A DNA stretch of 64,000 nucleotides from the NCBI GenBank assembly GCA_963739625.1, contig CAVUAU010000013.1, positions 20,852 through 84,851 on the forward strand. The letters run 5' to 3'. A model generated the notes under the pieces. That model had not been told where the DNA came from and searched no databases. It was given only the letters and a program-made list of their open reading frames with translations. This document shows positions 43,577 through 51,440 of this stretch, in pieces. The first letter of the stretch is position 1, and each line of letters begins with the position of its first letter. Position numbers and translations under genes: made by a program. The DNA comes from Salinimicrobium sp963739625 (GTDB lineage Bacteria; Bacteroidota; Bacteroidia; Flavobacteriales; Flavobacteriaceae).

Positions 43577-45778
43577 TTAAAAATTCAGCCTTGCACTAAT
43601 GATAAGATTTCTGCCCATGTTGGCTATTCCGTCCGGCTTTAGTCGGGAAAGATGTGCGATATAGGTTTTGTTCAAAAGGTTGGTACCGCTAAGCTGCAGC
43701 TCTAAGGTTCCAAAATGCAGATCTAAACTTCCGCCGAAGCCGGCGTTAAAAAGAGAATACCCATTCGACGAGGTTTCGAACAAGCCTGTCCTGTTTTGAT
43801 CGAATACACTCTTTAAGCTGATGGAAAAATAACTATCATCCATCAGGCTGAATTCCTGCATTTCAAATCTCAACCTGTTCATTAAAGAGTGGGCAGGAAT
43901 AAGAGGCAATGCCTCTCCATTTTCCTGTTCCCCAATGACCATTTCATAACTGCTCTCGAAGTGCAACCAGTCCAGCGGATGCGGATGCAGGTGAAAACCC
44001 GCTTCCCCGCCGTAAAGTCGGGCATTGTTTTGCACATATTGATAAACATTATTCTCATCGATGATTCGGCCGGTAGGCTCAAGATAGATGTAGTCGTTGA
44101 TGTGGTTGTAAAAACCATTGGCAAAAATTTCTATGTGCCTGTTTCGATATTCCAAAGCAAGATCTACCTGATAATTTTGCTCATTATCCAGTTGCCGGTT
44201 ACCTATTTCATAGCGGTTCGCTCCTTCATGTGTACCGTTGGAAGTGAGTTCAGCTAAATTAGGTGCCCTAAAACCGGTAGCCAAATTGAGCCTTGCGGTG
44301 ATCTGCTCCGGGAAATCGTATTTCACGCCTAAAGCTCCATTGTAGCTGTCAAAACTTCTTGAAACTGCTGCAATATAACCTTCAGATCCTGGTTCTCCAT
44401 GAGCTTCGGCATCAATGAATCGGTGGTCATATCTTAAGCCTGCCTGAAAATCCACTTTTTGAAGGTGATAGTGTGCCGTACTTAAAATTCCCACATCATT
44501 GATCATCGCATCCGGAATCAATAGTTCTTCCCCGAAATTATCGTTGGTTTGATGCATGCCCTGCAAACCCATAATGAGGTCGAAGTTTCCCTTTTTTGGA
44601 AGGTTATACTTCAGGTCGTAACTCAGAGTCTCCAGGTGCATTTCGAGGGCAGGATCTGTAGTTTCTTCAAATTCTTTCCGGTCGTTGTATGTATATCCCA
44701 ATTTGAGGTCAAGGCTCGAGCTGTTCAAATAAAACTTGTTGTCAAGACTCAGTACATGGTTTTGAACCAGTTGGTATGGAAAAACGGGCTCTTTGGCAGT
44801 CGTTTGCGCCCCAATTTCTTCGGGAATTCCCGGTTTCCCGCTGTTATAGTTGTAACGAAGATCACCCCTGTAAAAGTCATTTTCGAAACCCAAACCGGTT
44901 TTTAAATCCCACTCCTTAAAGCGGCTGTTGGTGACGCGTTCTCCGTCCCCGGTTTTATAATCGCTGTGAGCAGCATAATTTCCACGGATGAGGAACTTTA
45001 GTTTTTCACCGGAAGTTTTGAAGCCGGCATTGGCTTCATTTCCTAATGTGTTAGTATAGTAAACTGCTTTGGCATCGACCTGGGTACTGTCGGCAGGGGC
45101 GTATTTTTCGGGGTTAAGATACAGCACGCCGCCCAACGCGTCGCTTCCGTAGAGAAGGGATGCAGGACCTTTGATCACCTCGACGCTTTCCATGCCCGAA
45201 CTGCTCACTCCAAGACCGTGTTCATCTCCAAACTGCTGATTTTCCAGCCTCACGCCCTGCGTATAGACCAAAACCCGGTTGGAGCTAAGCCCCCGAATAA
45301 CCGGCTTTCCAATTCCCGATCCGGTCGTGATATTTTCCACTCCGGCAATGGCCGAAATACCTTCAGAAAGGTTTAAAGCGCCGTTCTTTAGGTCATCTGC
45401 ATTCAGCCGTTCCACCTTCATCACGTTTTCGCTTTGCAGCTGGTGAAACGGTGTGGAAACGATCACCTCTTCCATTTCAATTGCGGTAGGAGAGAGCTGT
45501 ACAACGATGTCTTCTGCGGAAGGCAGCTCGATATCAAGTGTTTTCGTGCCGTACCCCAGAGAGGAAAAGAGGATCGAAAAAGTGCCTTTTGGAAGGTCGT
45601 TGATCAGGAAATTTCCGTCGGGATCTGTAATGGTACCTTTCTGAAGTTTCTGAAGGTAAACGGTCGCACCAACCAAAGGTTCTCCTGTGTTAATATCCAT
45701 AATCTTTCCTCTAACCGAATATTGGCCATAGGAAAAAGCTGTTGATAGCAACAACAGCCAAAAAAATAATTTTTGCAT
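43577..45778 (-). CDS. TonB-dependent outer-membrane receptor (CarboxypepD_reg type)
   Basis: A 733-aa outer-membrane receptor with a signal peptide (LFFWLLLLSTAFSYGQ). A CarboxypepD_reg-like domain (VRGKIMDINTGEPLVGATVY, DGNFLINDLPKGTFSILFSS, about 20-100) precedes the plug (GIGKPVIRGLSSNRVLVYTQ, VEVIKGPASLLYGSDALGGV) and a 22-strand-type barrel ending in ISARLNF with the terminal Phe. The opening FGDEHGLGVSSS and QQFGDEHG pattern is shared with zinc or copper receptors such as ZnuD/OprC-like proteins. The preceding gene encodes a His-rich exported protein. Both suggest a metal substrate; this is inference. It lies 30 bases after that gene, in one operon. Confidence 0.9.
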   Translation of the reverse strand: MQKLFFWLLLLSTAFSYGQYSVRGKIMDINTGEPLVGATVYLQKLQKGTITDPDGNFLINDLPKGTFSILFSSLGYGTKTLDIELPSAEDIVVQLSPTAIEMEEVIVSTPFHQLQSENVMKVERLNADDLKNGALNLSEGISAIAGVENITTGSGIGKPVIRGLSSNRVLVYTQGVRLENQQFGDEHGLGVSSSGMESVEVIKGPASLLYGSDALGGVLYLNPEKYAPADSTQVDAKAVYYTNTLGNEANAGFKTSGEKLKFLIRGNYAAHSDYKTGDGERVTNSRFKEWDLKTGLGFENDFYRGDLRYNYNSGKPGIPEEIGAQTTAKEPVFPYQLVQNHVLSLDNKFYLNSSSLDLKLGYTYNDRKEFEETTDPALEMHLETLSYDLKYNLPKKGNFDLIMGLQGMHQTNDNFGEELLIPDAMINDVGILSTAHYHLQKVDFQAGLRYDHRFIDAEAHGEPGSEGYIAAVSRSFDSYNGALGVKYDFPEQITARLNLATGFRAPNLAELTSNGTHEGANRYEIGNRQLDNEQNYQVDLALEYRNRHIEIFANGFYNHINDYIYLEPTGRIIDENNVYQYVQNNARLYGGEAGFHLHPHPLDWLHFESSYEMVIGEQENGEALPLIPAHSLMNRLRFEMQEFSLMDDSYFSISLKSVFDQNRTGLFETSSNGYSLFNAGFGGSLDLHFGTLELQLSGTNLLNKTYIAHLSRLKPDGIANMGRNLIISARLNF

Positions 45779-45808
45779 GTGATGTTTTTTAAGTACTAAT
45801 AAAGAGTT

Positions 45809-46135
45809 CTACGCGGGGAGAGAATTTGCCGGCGGGCCTCTTAACAGAAAATGAAAAGAAAATCTGGTACTTAAAAAATAGTATATAGTCTCGTTTTCTT
45901 CCTGGTGAAGTAGGGGAGAGACAGTTTCAAAACTTAGAAATTCAGGAGATGAAAATGCATTGTGATGAAAGTGGAACAGCGAACATTCCTGATTGTGTTG
46001 GTGAAAATGTGAATCTGCATAATGGTTGCAGTAATGGTGTTCATGCCCCGCAAAAATATGGGCAAATTCAACTGAAACCGGAAAATTCAGGAGCAGGACA
46101 AGAAATATCGCAATGATCCTGCTAAGGGCTTTCAT
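45809..46135 (-). CDS. His-rich exported protein, probable metal handling
   Basis: A 108-aa protein with a hydrophobic N-terminus (ALSRIIAIFLVLLLNFPVSV) followed by a dense His cluster: AHIFAGHEHHYCNHYADSHF then HQHNQECSLFHFHHNAFSS, giving about 13 His and two Cys in forty residues. This is a typical metal-binding segment. The remainder is a hydrophobic C-terminal half (TIYYFLSTRFSFHFLLRGPP). It overlaps the upstream DUF6787 gene by four bases (ATGA) and precedes the TonB receptor gene. A zinc, copper, cobalt or nickel role is inferred from the composition only. Confidence 0.72.
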   Translation of the reverse strand: MKALSRIIAIFLVLLLNFPVSVEFAHIFAGHEHHYCNHYADSHFHQHNQECSLFHFHHNAFSSPEFLSFETVSPLLHQEENETIYYFLSTRFSFHFLLRGPPANSLPA

Positions 46136-46455
46136 ATATTAAACAGTTTTGCGAGACCTATCCTGTTGAGCATTTTTTTCTCGAAAGCCCAGAAGAATTT
46201 GGACTGTCCAAATAACCATCCATAGACAACCAGGAGCATCTGGTAGGTGGGAAATATTGTGAGAATCCTAATGGAGTAATAGCTTAACCCACCCCAGAAA
46301 AATTCGGGTGCAAAATCCCATCTTGCAAACCCAAGGAATTCAAGCAGCGGGCGCGCCAGAAACACAGAGGAAGACCCCGTGATCGCGAAGACCGTGATGA
46401 TCACCAACACCTGGAAATTAGAATTGATGCCCCAACGCTGTTTGAATTTTTCCAT
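46132..46455 (-). CDS. DUF6787-type small membrane protein
   Basis: A 107-aa protein with two or three hydrophobic helices (NSNFQVLVIITVFAITGSSS, FWGGLSYYSIRILTIFPTYQ, MLLVVYGWLFGQ) and a basic C-terminus (FFWAFEKKMLNRIG). I place the start at the ATG at 46455 (MEKFKQRWG), because the longer frame from 46542 would run through the terminator at 46474-46505. A CAAATATA (TATATTTG, minus) at 46460-46467 sits five bases upstream, so the transcript could be leaderless or the start slightly off. First gene of the operon with the His-rich protein and the TonB receptor. Confidence 0.75.
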   Translation of the reverse strand: MEKFKQRWGINSNFQVLVIITVFAITGSSSVFLARPLLEFLGFARWDFAPEFFWGGLSYYSIRILTIFPTYQMLLVVYGWLFGQSKFFWAFEKKMLNRIGLAKLFNI

Positions 46456-46473
46456 GCGGCAAATATAACAAAG

Positions 46474-46505
46474 AAAAGGCAGAACCATTAAGTTCTGCCT
46501 TTTTT
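46474..46505. terminator. Terminator after the DUF6146 gene
   Basis: AAAAGGCAGAAC (46474-46485) pairs with GTTCTGCCTTTTTT (46492-46505). On the minus strand it ends the DUF937-DUF6146 pair and separates it from the next operon. Confidence 0.75.
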
Positions 46506-46579
46506 GAAGATCGTACATAAATTTATCTGGCGTTAAAAGCACTGCTGAAAAGCTTTTGCAAATTCTATTACTAACTGCT

Positions 46580-47005
46580 TCAGCGCCGGGTAGGCACCGA
46601 AAAGCGTTGCCCGTATTTACGGCTTAGATAAACAAAATAATTGTACAATTTGTAATTCACCTCATAACCGTAATCGATGTTAGGATCATAATTGATCTCC
46701 TGTTCATAGATATCGGGATTATAGACCATTGGCTGGCGTACCCGTTGATTGTAATCGGTCACCAGAAACTGGTTTTTATTCTCAAGATAGGGGAGAGAAT
46801 AGTAACCTTCTGGGTGGGCAATAGCACTCAAAAAATAAGAAAATCCGGGATCAATGATGAGGATCTCGTATTCAAGACTGTCATTGGCAATACGAACGGT
46901 ATCACCCTTGGATGCGGTTTCTCCGGAATTCATTTGCCTGTTTCGGGTTGAAGAACAGCTGTAAATAAACAGCCCAACCAACAGGACATAAAGTAAGTTT
47001 TTCAT
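46580..47005 (-). CDS. DUF6146 family lipoprotein
   Basis: A 141-aa protein starting at the ATG at 47005 (MKNLLYVLLVGLFIYSCSS), with a lipobox Cys17. An upstream frame to 47092 overlaps the DUF937 gene and lacks homology. The mature part begins RNRQMNSGETASKGDTVRIA and contains the typical DUF6146 blocks IIDPGFSYFLSAIAHPEGYY, SLPYLENKNQFLVTDYNQRV and NYDPNIDYGYEVNYKLYNYF. Role unknown; the family is restricted mainly to Bacteroidota. It lies 10 bases after the DUF937 gene and is probably co-transcribed with it. Confidence 0.8.
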   Translation of the reverse strand: MKNLLYVLLVGLFIYSCSSTRNRQMNSGETASKGDTVRIANDSLEYEILIIDPGFSYFLSAIAHPEGYYSLPYLENKNQFLVTDYNQRVRQPMVYNPDIYEQEINYDPNIDYGYEVNYKLYNYFVYLSRKYGQRFSVPTRR

Positions 47006-47015
47006 CTTTTTATTT

Positions 47016-47618
47016 TTAGCCTTTGAAAAATCCGCCGGGGCCTTTAGATTTGTCTTTTCCACCAAAGAGCTTTCCAGCCACATCGCCGGCAATATCTTTT
47101 CCTTTATCTGAATTCATCAAGGTTTCCAGCAAAGATTGATCATGAGAGGAGTTGGTCCCCATCACCGATCCAACAAGGCCTGAAATTCCGCTTTTCCCAA
47201 CATTGTCTTTGCGCTTTTGTTTTCCCAGGATTCCCATCACCACGGGAGCAGCCATCTTGAGTATTTTTTCAACTTTTGAAGCCTCCATTCCTGTTGCAGA
47301 ACTTACTGCTGTTGCTATTTTTGACTGGCTGCCGCCCAGGACATGGCCCAGAATGCCAGATCCTTTTCCAAGCAAACTGCTCACGCCACCCAAATTATCC
47401 AGGATAGAACCGTTGTGTTCCTCTTTCTCCAGTTCATGATCCAGTTTTTCGGCGCCTCCCGGGTCGTCTGTGTTCTTTTTAATTGCTCCCATGATCATAG
47501 GCAGCGCCATTCCCAGAACCGATTTTACTTTTTCGGGAGATTCTTCTACTTCTTTACTTGATTTCTGAATTAAATCTTTTCCGGTTGATGTATCGAGAAA
47601 ATCGAGTATTGATGCCAT
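47016..47618 (-). CDS. DUF937 domain protein
   Basis: A 200-aa cytoplasmic protein starting at the ATG at 47618 (MASILDFLDTSTGKDLIQK). DUF937 features are the repeated glycine- and alanine-rich helical hairpins: VKSVLGMALPMIMGAIKKNT, GVSSLLGKGSGILGHVLGG, and AAPVVMGILGKQKRKDNVG. The protein is rich in Gly, Lys and Ser and ends with a GGFFKG tail. Family function is unknown. It is followed by the DUF6146 lipoprotein gene and preceded by a terminator belonging to serA in the other direction of the gene order (47688-47711). Confidence 0.85.
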   Translation of the reverse strand: MASILDFLDTSTGKDLIQKSSKEVEESPEKVKSVLGMALPMIMGAIKKNTDDPGGAEKLDHELEKEEHNGSILDNLGGVSSLLGKGSGILGHVLGGSQSKIATAVSSATGMEASKVEKILKMAAPVVMGILGKQKRKDNVGKSGISGLVGSVMGTNSSHDQSLLETLMNSDKGKDIAGDVAGKLFGGKDKSKGPGGFFKG

Positions 47619-47687
47619 AGTTTTTGTTTTTAATTTACAAAATTTTCCCGTCGGGAAAGCCATCATCAAAAGCATTTCACAAAAAAA

Positions 47688-47711
47688 AATGCTTCCTTTA
47701 ACAGAAGCATT
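47688..47711 (-). terminator. Terminator after serA
   Basis: Minus strand AATGCTTC pairs with GAAGCATT (47688-47711) and is followed by a run of at least nine T, a strong intrinsic terminator for the serC-serA transcript. Confidence 0.85.
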
Positions 47712-47736
47712 AAAATTTTGAGCAGTATCAAAAAAG

Positions 47737-48690
47737 CTATTTTTTGAGAGCTTTGATCACCTGGTCTGCGAGTTCAAGCCCAATACGTTCCTGAGCTTCA
47801 TTGGTCGCCGCTCCAATATGCGGACTAAGGGAAACTCTGCCGTTCATGAGTACTTTAATAGCAGGGGAAGGCTCATGTTCAAATGTATCAAGTCCCGCAA
47901 AAGCTACTTTTCCTTCCTCCAGGGCTTCAATTAAAGCGACTTCATCAATGACGCCTCCACGTGCAGCATTGATAATACCCACCCCGTCTTTCATCTGCTT
48001 TATCTCCTCCCGGCCAATCACCGGCTCTTTTTGTGCAGGCACATGTAAAGTGATAAAATCTGAATGTTTTATGAGCTGTTCAACCGGCTCTGTCTTAATA
48101 GGGATCTTGATCTCCTGGTGGTTGTAAAATTCAAGGGTGATCTCTGCTTCCCCTTCGGTGCGGTCACTGGCGATCACCTTCATCCCAATACCAAGGGCAA
48201 TTTTGGCAACTTCGCGTCCAATTCTTCCGAAGCCAATGATCCCAAGAGTTTTTCCACGCAGCTCACGGCCGCCTGCATAGTTCTTTTTTAGATCCTTAAA
48301 GCGGGAGTCCCCTTCGAGTGGCATATTGCGATTGGCGTCGTGCAGGAAACGCACCCCTCCATAGAGATGAGCAAACACCAATTCGGCTACAGAGCTCGAG
48401 GAGGCGGCAGGAGTATTGAACACGTGCAGGCCTTTTTTACGGGCGTATTCCACGTCTATATTGTCCATTCCCACGCCACCACGGCCTATGACCTTGAGGT
48501 TGGGGCAGTCATCGATAAGATCTTTCCTTATTTTCGTGGCGCTGCGAACCAGGATGGCGTCAATTTTATTTTCGTTGAGATAATCCTTTAGTTGTTCCTG
48601 GGCGACTTTAGTAGTGATCACTTCAAATCCGGCATTTTCCAGGGCTTCTTTTCCGCCCGGCGAAATGCCGTCGTTTGCTAAAACTTTCAT
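47737..48690 (-). CDS. serA: D-3-phosphoglycerate dehydrogenase
   Basis: A 317-aa NAD-dependent dehydrogenase for the first step of serine synthesis (3-phosphoglycerate to 3-phosphohydroxypyruvate). The nucleotide-binding motif is LGIIGFGRIGREVAKIALG (about 148-166), the catalytic Arg is in NAARGGVIDE (about 233), and the His/Glu pair is near FEHEPSPAI and SPHIGAATNEAQERIG. It is a short form without the C-terminal ACT or regulatory domain, so serine feedback inhibition through that domain is not expected. It follows serC by 18 bases, so the two form an operon. The C-terminal codons overlap a small palindrome. Confidence 0.94.
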   Translation of the reverse strand: MKVLANDGISPGGKEALENAGFEVITTKVAQEQLKDYLNENKIDAILVRSATKIRKDLIDDCPNLKVIGRGGVGMDNIDVEYARKKGLHVFNTPAASSSSVAELVFAHLYGGVRFLHDANRNMPLEGDSRFKDLKKNYAGGRELRGKTLGIIGFGRIGREVAKIALGIGMKVIASDRTEGEAEITLEFYNHQEIKIPIKTEPVEQLIKHSDFITLHVPAQKEPVIGREEIKQMKDGVGIINAARGGVIDEVALIEALEEGKVAFAGLDTFEHEPSPAIKVLMNGRVSLSPHIGAATNEAQERIGLELADQVIKALKK

Positions 48691-48708
48691 TCTGTATTTC
48701 TTGAATTT

Positions 48709-49773
48709 TTATGCTTTTCTTTCCAGTTCACTCATGACATCTACAAGCACCTGCACGCTTTCTAACGGCAGGGCATTGTACATAGAGGCACGATATCCTC
48801 CAACACTCCTGTGGCCGTTGAGACCGTTAATGCCGGCTTCTTTCCACATGCTGTCAAAGCTTTCCTTAAGATCATCGTTCACAAGGGTAAAGGTCGCATT
48901 CATGGTAGAGCGATCTTCCTTGTTGGCGTATCCTTCAAAAAGCGGATTTATATCAATTTCTGAATAAAGTAGATTTGCTTTTTTCTCATTCTCTTCCTCG
49001 ATGCCTTTTATGCCGCCTTTTTCTTTTAACCAGCGCATGGTGAGCATGGAAACATATACGGCGTAAACAGCAGGAGTATTGAACATGCTGGCCTTGTTGA
49101 GATGCACCTTGTAATCCATCATTGAAGGAATGGAGCGTTCAACTTTTCCAAGAATATCTTCTTTCAGGATAACAAGCGTAGTACCTGCAGGTCCCATGTT
49201 CTTTTGAGCCCCGGCATAAATTAGATCAAACTGCGAAAAATCCATTTCCCGTGAAAAAATATCACTGCTCATATCGCAGATCATAGGTTTCGGGGTCTTC
49301 GGAAATTCTTTTAACTGGGTTCCGTAGATCGTATTATTGCTGGTACAGTGGAAATAATCAACATCTGAAGGAATGAAATATCCCTTTGGAACATATTTAA
49401 AGTTCTTATCGGCAGAAGAAGCAACTTCGGACACTTCCCCGAAAAACTTCGCTTCCTTAATGGCCTTTGTACTCCAGGTTCCGGTATTAAGATAGGCTGC
49501 CTTATTTTGAAGCAGGTTGTACGCTACCATCAAAAACTGGGTACTCGCACCTCCCTGAAGGAACAACGCTTTGTAACCTTTACCCTCCAACCCAAGCAGT
49601 TCAAGTGCCAGGTTCCTGGCTTCTTCCATAACATCGACAAAATCTTTGCTGCGATGAGAGATCTCTAAAATAGAGAGTCCGGAATTATTGAAGTTTATTA
49701 TCGCCTGGGAAGCTTCCTGGAAAACCTCCTGCGGAAGAATACAAGGTCCCGCGCTAAAGTTGTGTTTTTTCAT
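48709..49773 (-). CDS. serC: Phosphoserine aminotransferase
   Basis: A 354-aa PLP-dependent enzyme of fold type I, second step of serine synthesis. The N-terminus HNFSAGPCILPQEVFQEA is characteristic of SerC, the PLP Lys is in YAGAQKNMGPAG (about residue 190), and FLQGGASTQFLMVAYNLL and NNTIYGTQLKEFP contact the cofactor. The C-terminal part GLNGHRSVGGYRASMYNAL is also typical. It starts at the ATG at 49773. Followed by serA 18 bases downstream. The LuxC-like gene, 99 bases upstream, is on the same strand, and co-transcription is possible. Confidence 0.95.
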   Translation of the reverse strand: MKKHNFSAGPCILPQEVFQEASQAIINFNNSGLSILEISHRSKDFVDVMEEARNLALELLGLEGKGYKALFLQGGASTQFLMVAYNLLQNKAAYLNTGTWSTKAIKEAKFFGEVSEVASSADKNFKYVPKGYFIPSDVDYFHCTSNNTIYGTQLKEFPKTPKPMICDMSSDIFSREMDFSQFDLIYAGAQKNMGPAGTTLVILKEDILGKVERSIPSMMDYKVHLNKASMFNTPAVYAVYVSMLTMRWLKEKGGIKGIEEENEKKANLLYSEIDINPLFEGYANKEDRSTMNATFTLVNDDLKESFDSMWKEAGINGLNGHRSVGGYRASMYNALPLESVQVLVDVMSELERKA

Positions 49774-49872
49774 ATAGAATTTTTTAACAGTTACAAATAT
49801 GAGAAAAACAAAGGGGAAACCTTGTTAGTAAAATGATAATTTAGGATAAAAAGCAAGGAAAAATTGCAGTTT

Positions 49873-50943
49873 CTACACCAGTTCTGTCAGGAATTTAAGA
49901 GTGTCTACATTATCTGCATAATCCCACAGTTTAGGATGTTGCGTTTCTCCAAAACTTACTTCATTTTCAAACACATCCCGGCTCACCACACACTGAATTT
50001 GATCTTTTTGCTCCCTTAGTTGTTGTTTGAGCTCGTCAAGCTGAGTATAACGCTCATAGAACAAGGTAGCAATAGGTGAACCGAATGAAGAGTCTTCCTT
50101 TAAAATAAGAAAACCATTCTCGAGTAACTTATACAGGCTCATGAGGTATACAGCCTTATTGTAGTCGTAGTTGTTCGCATATTTTGCCTGGTTGATGATC
50201 GCATTCCATGAATAAATAGCTTCAAAAAACGCATCGAAATCATAATTTTTGGGCACGTAGATTTTAGAGACATTCCTGCAGCCCAGGCCGTAGTATCTAA
50301 AAATATCTTCGGCCAGTAAAGCCAGTTCTTCTTTGGTTTCCTCGCCCGTTAGAATGGCTACAGAATTCCTGTTCTTCCTGATGATCGAGGGTTTATCTTT
50401 AAAATAATACTCGAAATACCTGGCGGTGTTGTTACTTCCTGTTGCTATAACGGCATCAAAATTTTCCATTTTTGAGCCTGAAGTCTCCAAAAATTCGATT
50501 TTCTCTTTCCATTCGGGGGCTATAGCCAAGAGGTAATCTGCAATGGCAGGCAGCAGGAGCCTGTCATTTGAAGAAAGCTTTACCAGCGCTTTATTTCCAC
50601 TTACGAGTACAGAAATAAAATCGTGAAAACCAACCAGCGGAATATTTCCCGCCATAATGATGCCTACCGTTTTAGTTCCGGTTTGTTCAAGCTGATAGGA
50701 GGAAAGCCATTGATCGAGGTTTGCGGGAGTCAAAGCAAGGCTCCATTCCTGCATGGCAAAAAGCACATTTTCGAGGGTAAACCAGCCGTTGTGATGTACG
50801 GCAGCTTCAGCTTTTTGTTTTACCAGTTCAAAATGAGGATCATTGTGAGGAATGTTGTCCTTTTTTTCTATTCCGGAAGTTGAAAACTGCCCGAGAAACT
50901 TTCCGAGGGTCTCCAACTTTTCTTTACGCTCCTGGATTGTCAT
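49873..50943 (-). CDS. LuxC-like acyl-CoA reductase family protein
   Basis: A 356-aa protein resembling the acyl-CoA reductase LuxC family. Visible blocks are VGIIMAGNIPLVGFHDFISV, GNKALVKLSSNDRLLLPAIA, FDAVIATGSNNTARYFEYYF and LLAEDIFRYYGLGCRNVSKI, where the Cys in GLGCRNVSK is the likely nucleophile. There are no luxA/B/D/E genes nearby, so bioluminescence is not implied; in Bacteroidota this gene is regularly next to serine genes and a ferredoxin. Its substrate is unknown, with fatty acyl-CoA or an aldehyde as candidates. It is divergent from the ferredoxin gene and shares an overlapping promoter with it. Confidence 0.88.
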   Translation of the reverse strand: MTIQERKEKLETLGKFLGQFSTSGIEKKDNIPHNDPHFELVKQKAEAAVHHNGWFTLENVLFAMQEWSLALTPANLDQWLSSYQLEQTGTKTVGIIMAGNIPLVGFHDFISVLVSGNKALVKLSSNDRLLLPAIADYLLAIAPEWKEKIEFLETSGSKMENFDAVIATGSNNTARYFEYYFKDKPSIIRKNRNSVAILTGEETKEELALLAEDIFRYYGLGCRNVSKIYVPKNYDFDAFFEAIYSWNAIINQAKYANNYDYNKAVYLMSLYKLLENGFLILKEDSSFGSPIATLFYERYTQLDELKQQLREQKDQIQCVVSRDVFENEVSFGETQHPKLWDYADNVDTLKFLTELV

Positions 50944-50951
50944 TTCCTTAT

Positions 50952-51014
50952 TTGTTTAAGAACTGATTTGGCTTTAAATTTGTGCAAATTTAGAACAAAA
51001 ATAAGCTATGGCAA
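50952..51014. promoter_or_regulatory. Overlapping divergent promoters of the LuxC-like and ferredoxin genes
   Basis: Plus strand: TTG at 50952-50954, 20-base spacer, TAAATTTG at 50975-50982. Minus strand: TTG at 51012-51014, 19-base spacer, TAAATTTG read on the minus strand at 50985-50992. The two -7 boxes form a palindrome TAAATTTG-TG-CAAATTTA. Start codons are at 50943 (minus) and 51008 (plus), so the minus-strand -33 TTG lies inside the first codons of the ferredoxin gene. The two promoters cannot easily be used at once. Confidence 0.7.
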
Positions 51015-51361
51015 TTATAATAACCGATGAATGCATTAACTGTGGCGCCTGCGAGCCCGAATGTCCAAACACCGCTATCTATGAAGGTGCCGATGACTGG
51101 CGTTATGCAGACGGGACCGACCTCAATGGGGACGTGATCCTGCCAAACGGCAAAAAAGCCGATGCAGGTGAGGCACAGGAACCGCTAAGCGACGAGATCT
51201 ACTATATTGTTCCAGATAAGTGTACCGAGTGTAAAGGTTTTCACGATGAGCCGCAGTGTGCTGCCGTTTGTCCTGTTGACTGTTGTGTGCCCGATCCTGC
51301 TAACGAAGAAACCGAAGAGCAGCTACTGGCTAAACAAAGATTTATGCACCACGACGAATAA
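51008..51361 (+). CDS. fdx: Ferredoxin with two 4Fe-4S clusters
   Basis: A 117-aa bacterial-type ferredoxin. First cluster motif ECINCGACEPECP (C9, C12, C15, C19), second motif CTECKGFHDEPQCAAVCP with the C-x2-C-x8-C-x3-C spacing typical of the 7Fe/8Fe type seen in Bacteroidota. An insertion of about 40 residues between the two motifs (GADDWRYADGTDLNGDVILP) is family-typical. Acidic, cytoplasmic. It starts at the ATG at 51008 and is followed by a strong terminator, so it is monocistronic. It is divergent from the LuxC-like gene, which suggests that it may supply electrons to that enzyme or to nearby pathways; this is inference. Confidence 0.92.
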   Translation: MAIIITDECINCGACEPECPNTAIYEGADDWRYADGTDLNGDVILPNGKKADAGEAQEPLSDEIYYIVPDKCTECKGFHDEPQCAAVCPVDCCVPDPANEETEEQLLAKQRFMHHDE

Positions 51362-51386
51362 TATTTCATGATACGTCCTTAAAAAT

Positions 51387-51417
51387 AAAAAACCTGCAGA
51401 GCGATCTGCAGGTTTTT
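51387..51417 (+). terminator. Terminator of the ferredoxin gene
   Basis: AAAAAACCTGCAGA (51387-51400) pairs with TCTGCAGGTTTTTT across a GCGA tetraloop, followed by A and T. It also faces the convergent FKBP gene. Confidence 0.85.
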
Positions 51418-51440
51418 TTATGCTTTCTAAAAAAGACTTT

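Noticed and set aside
49873..50943. Bioluminescence (lux) operon
   Set aside because: Only a LuxC-like gene is present; luxA, luxB, luxD and luxE are missing.
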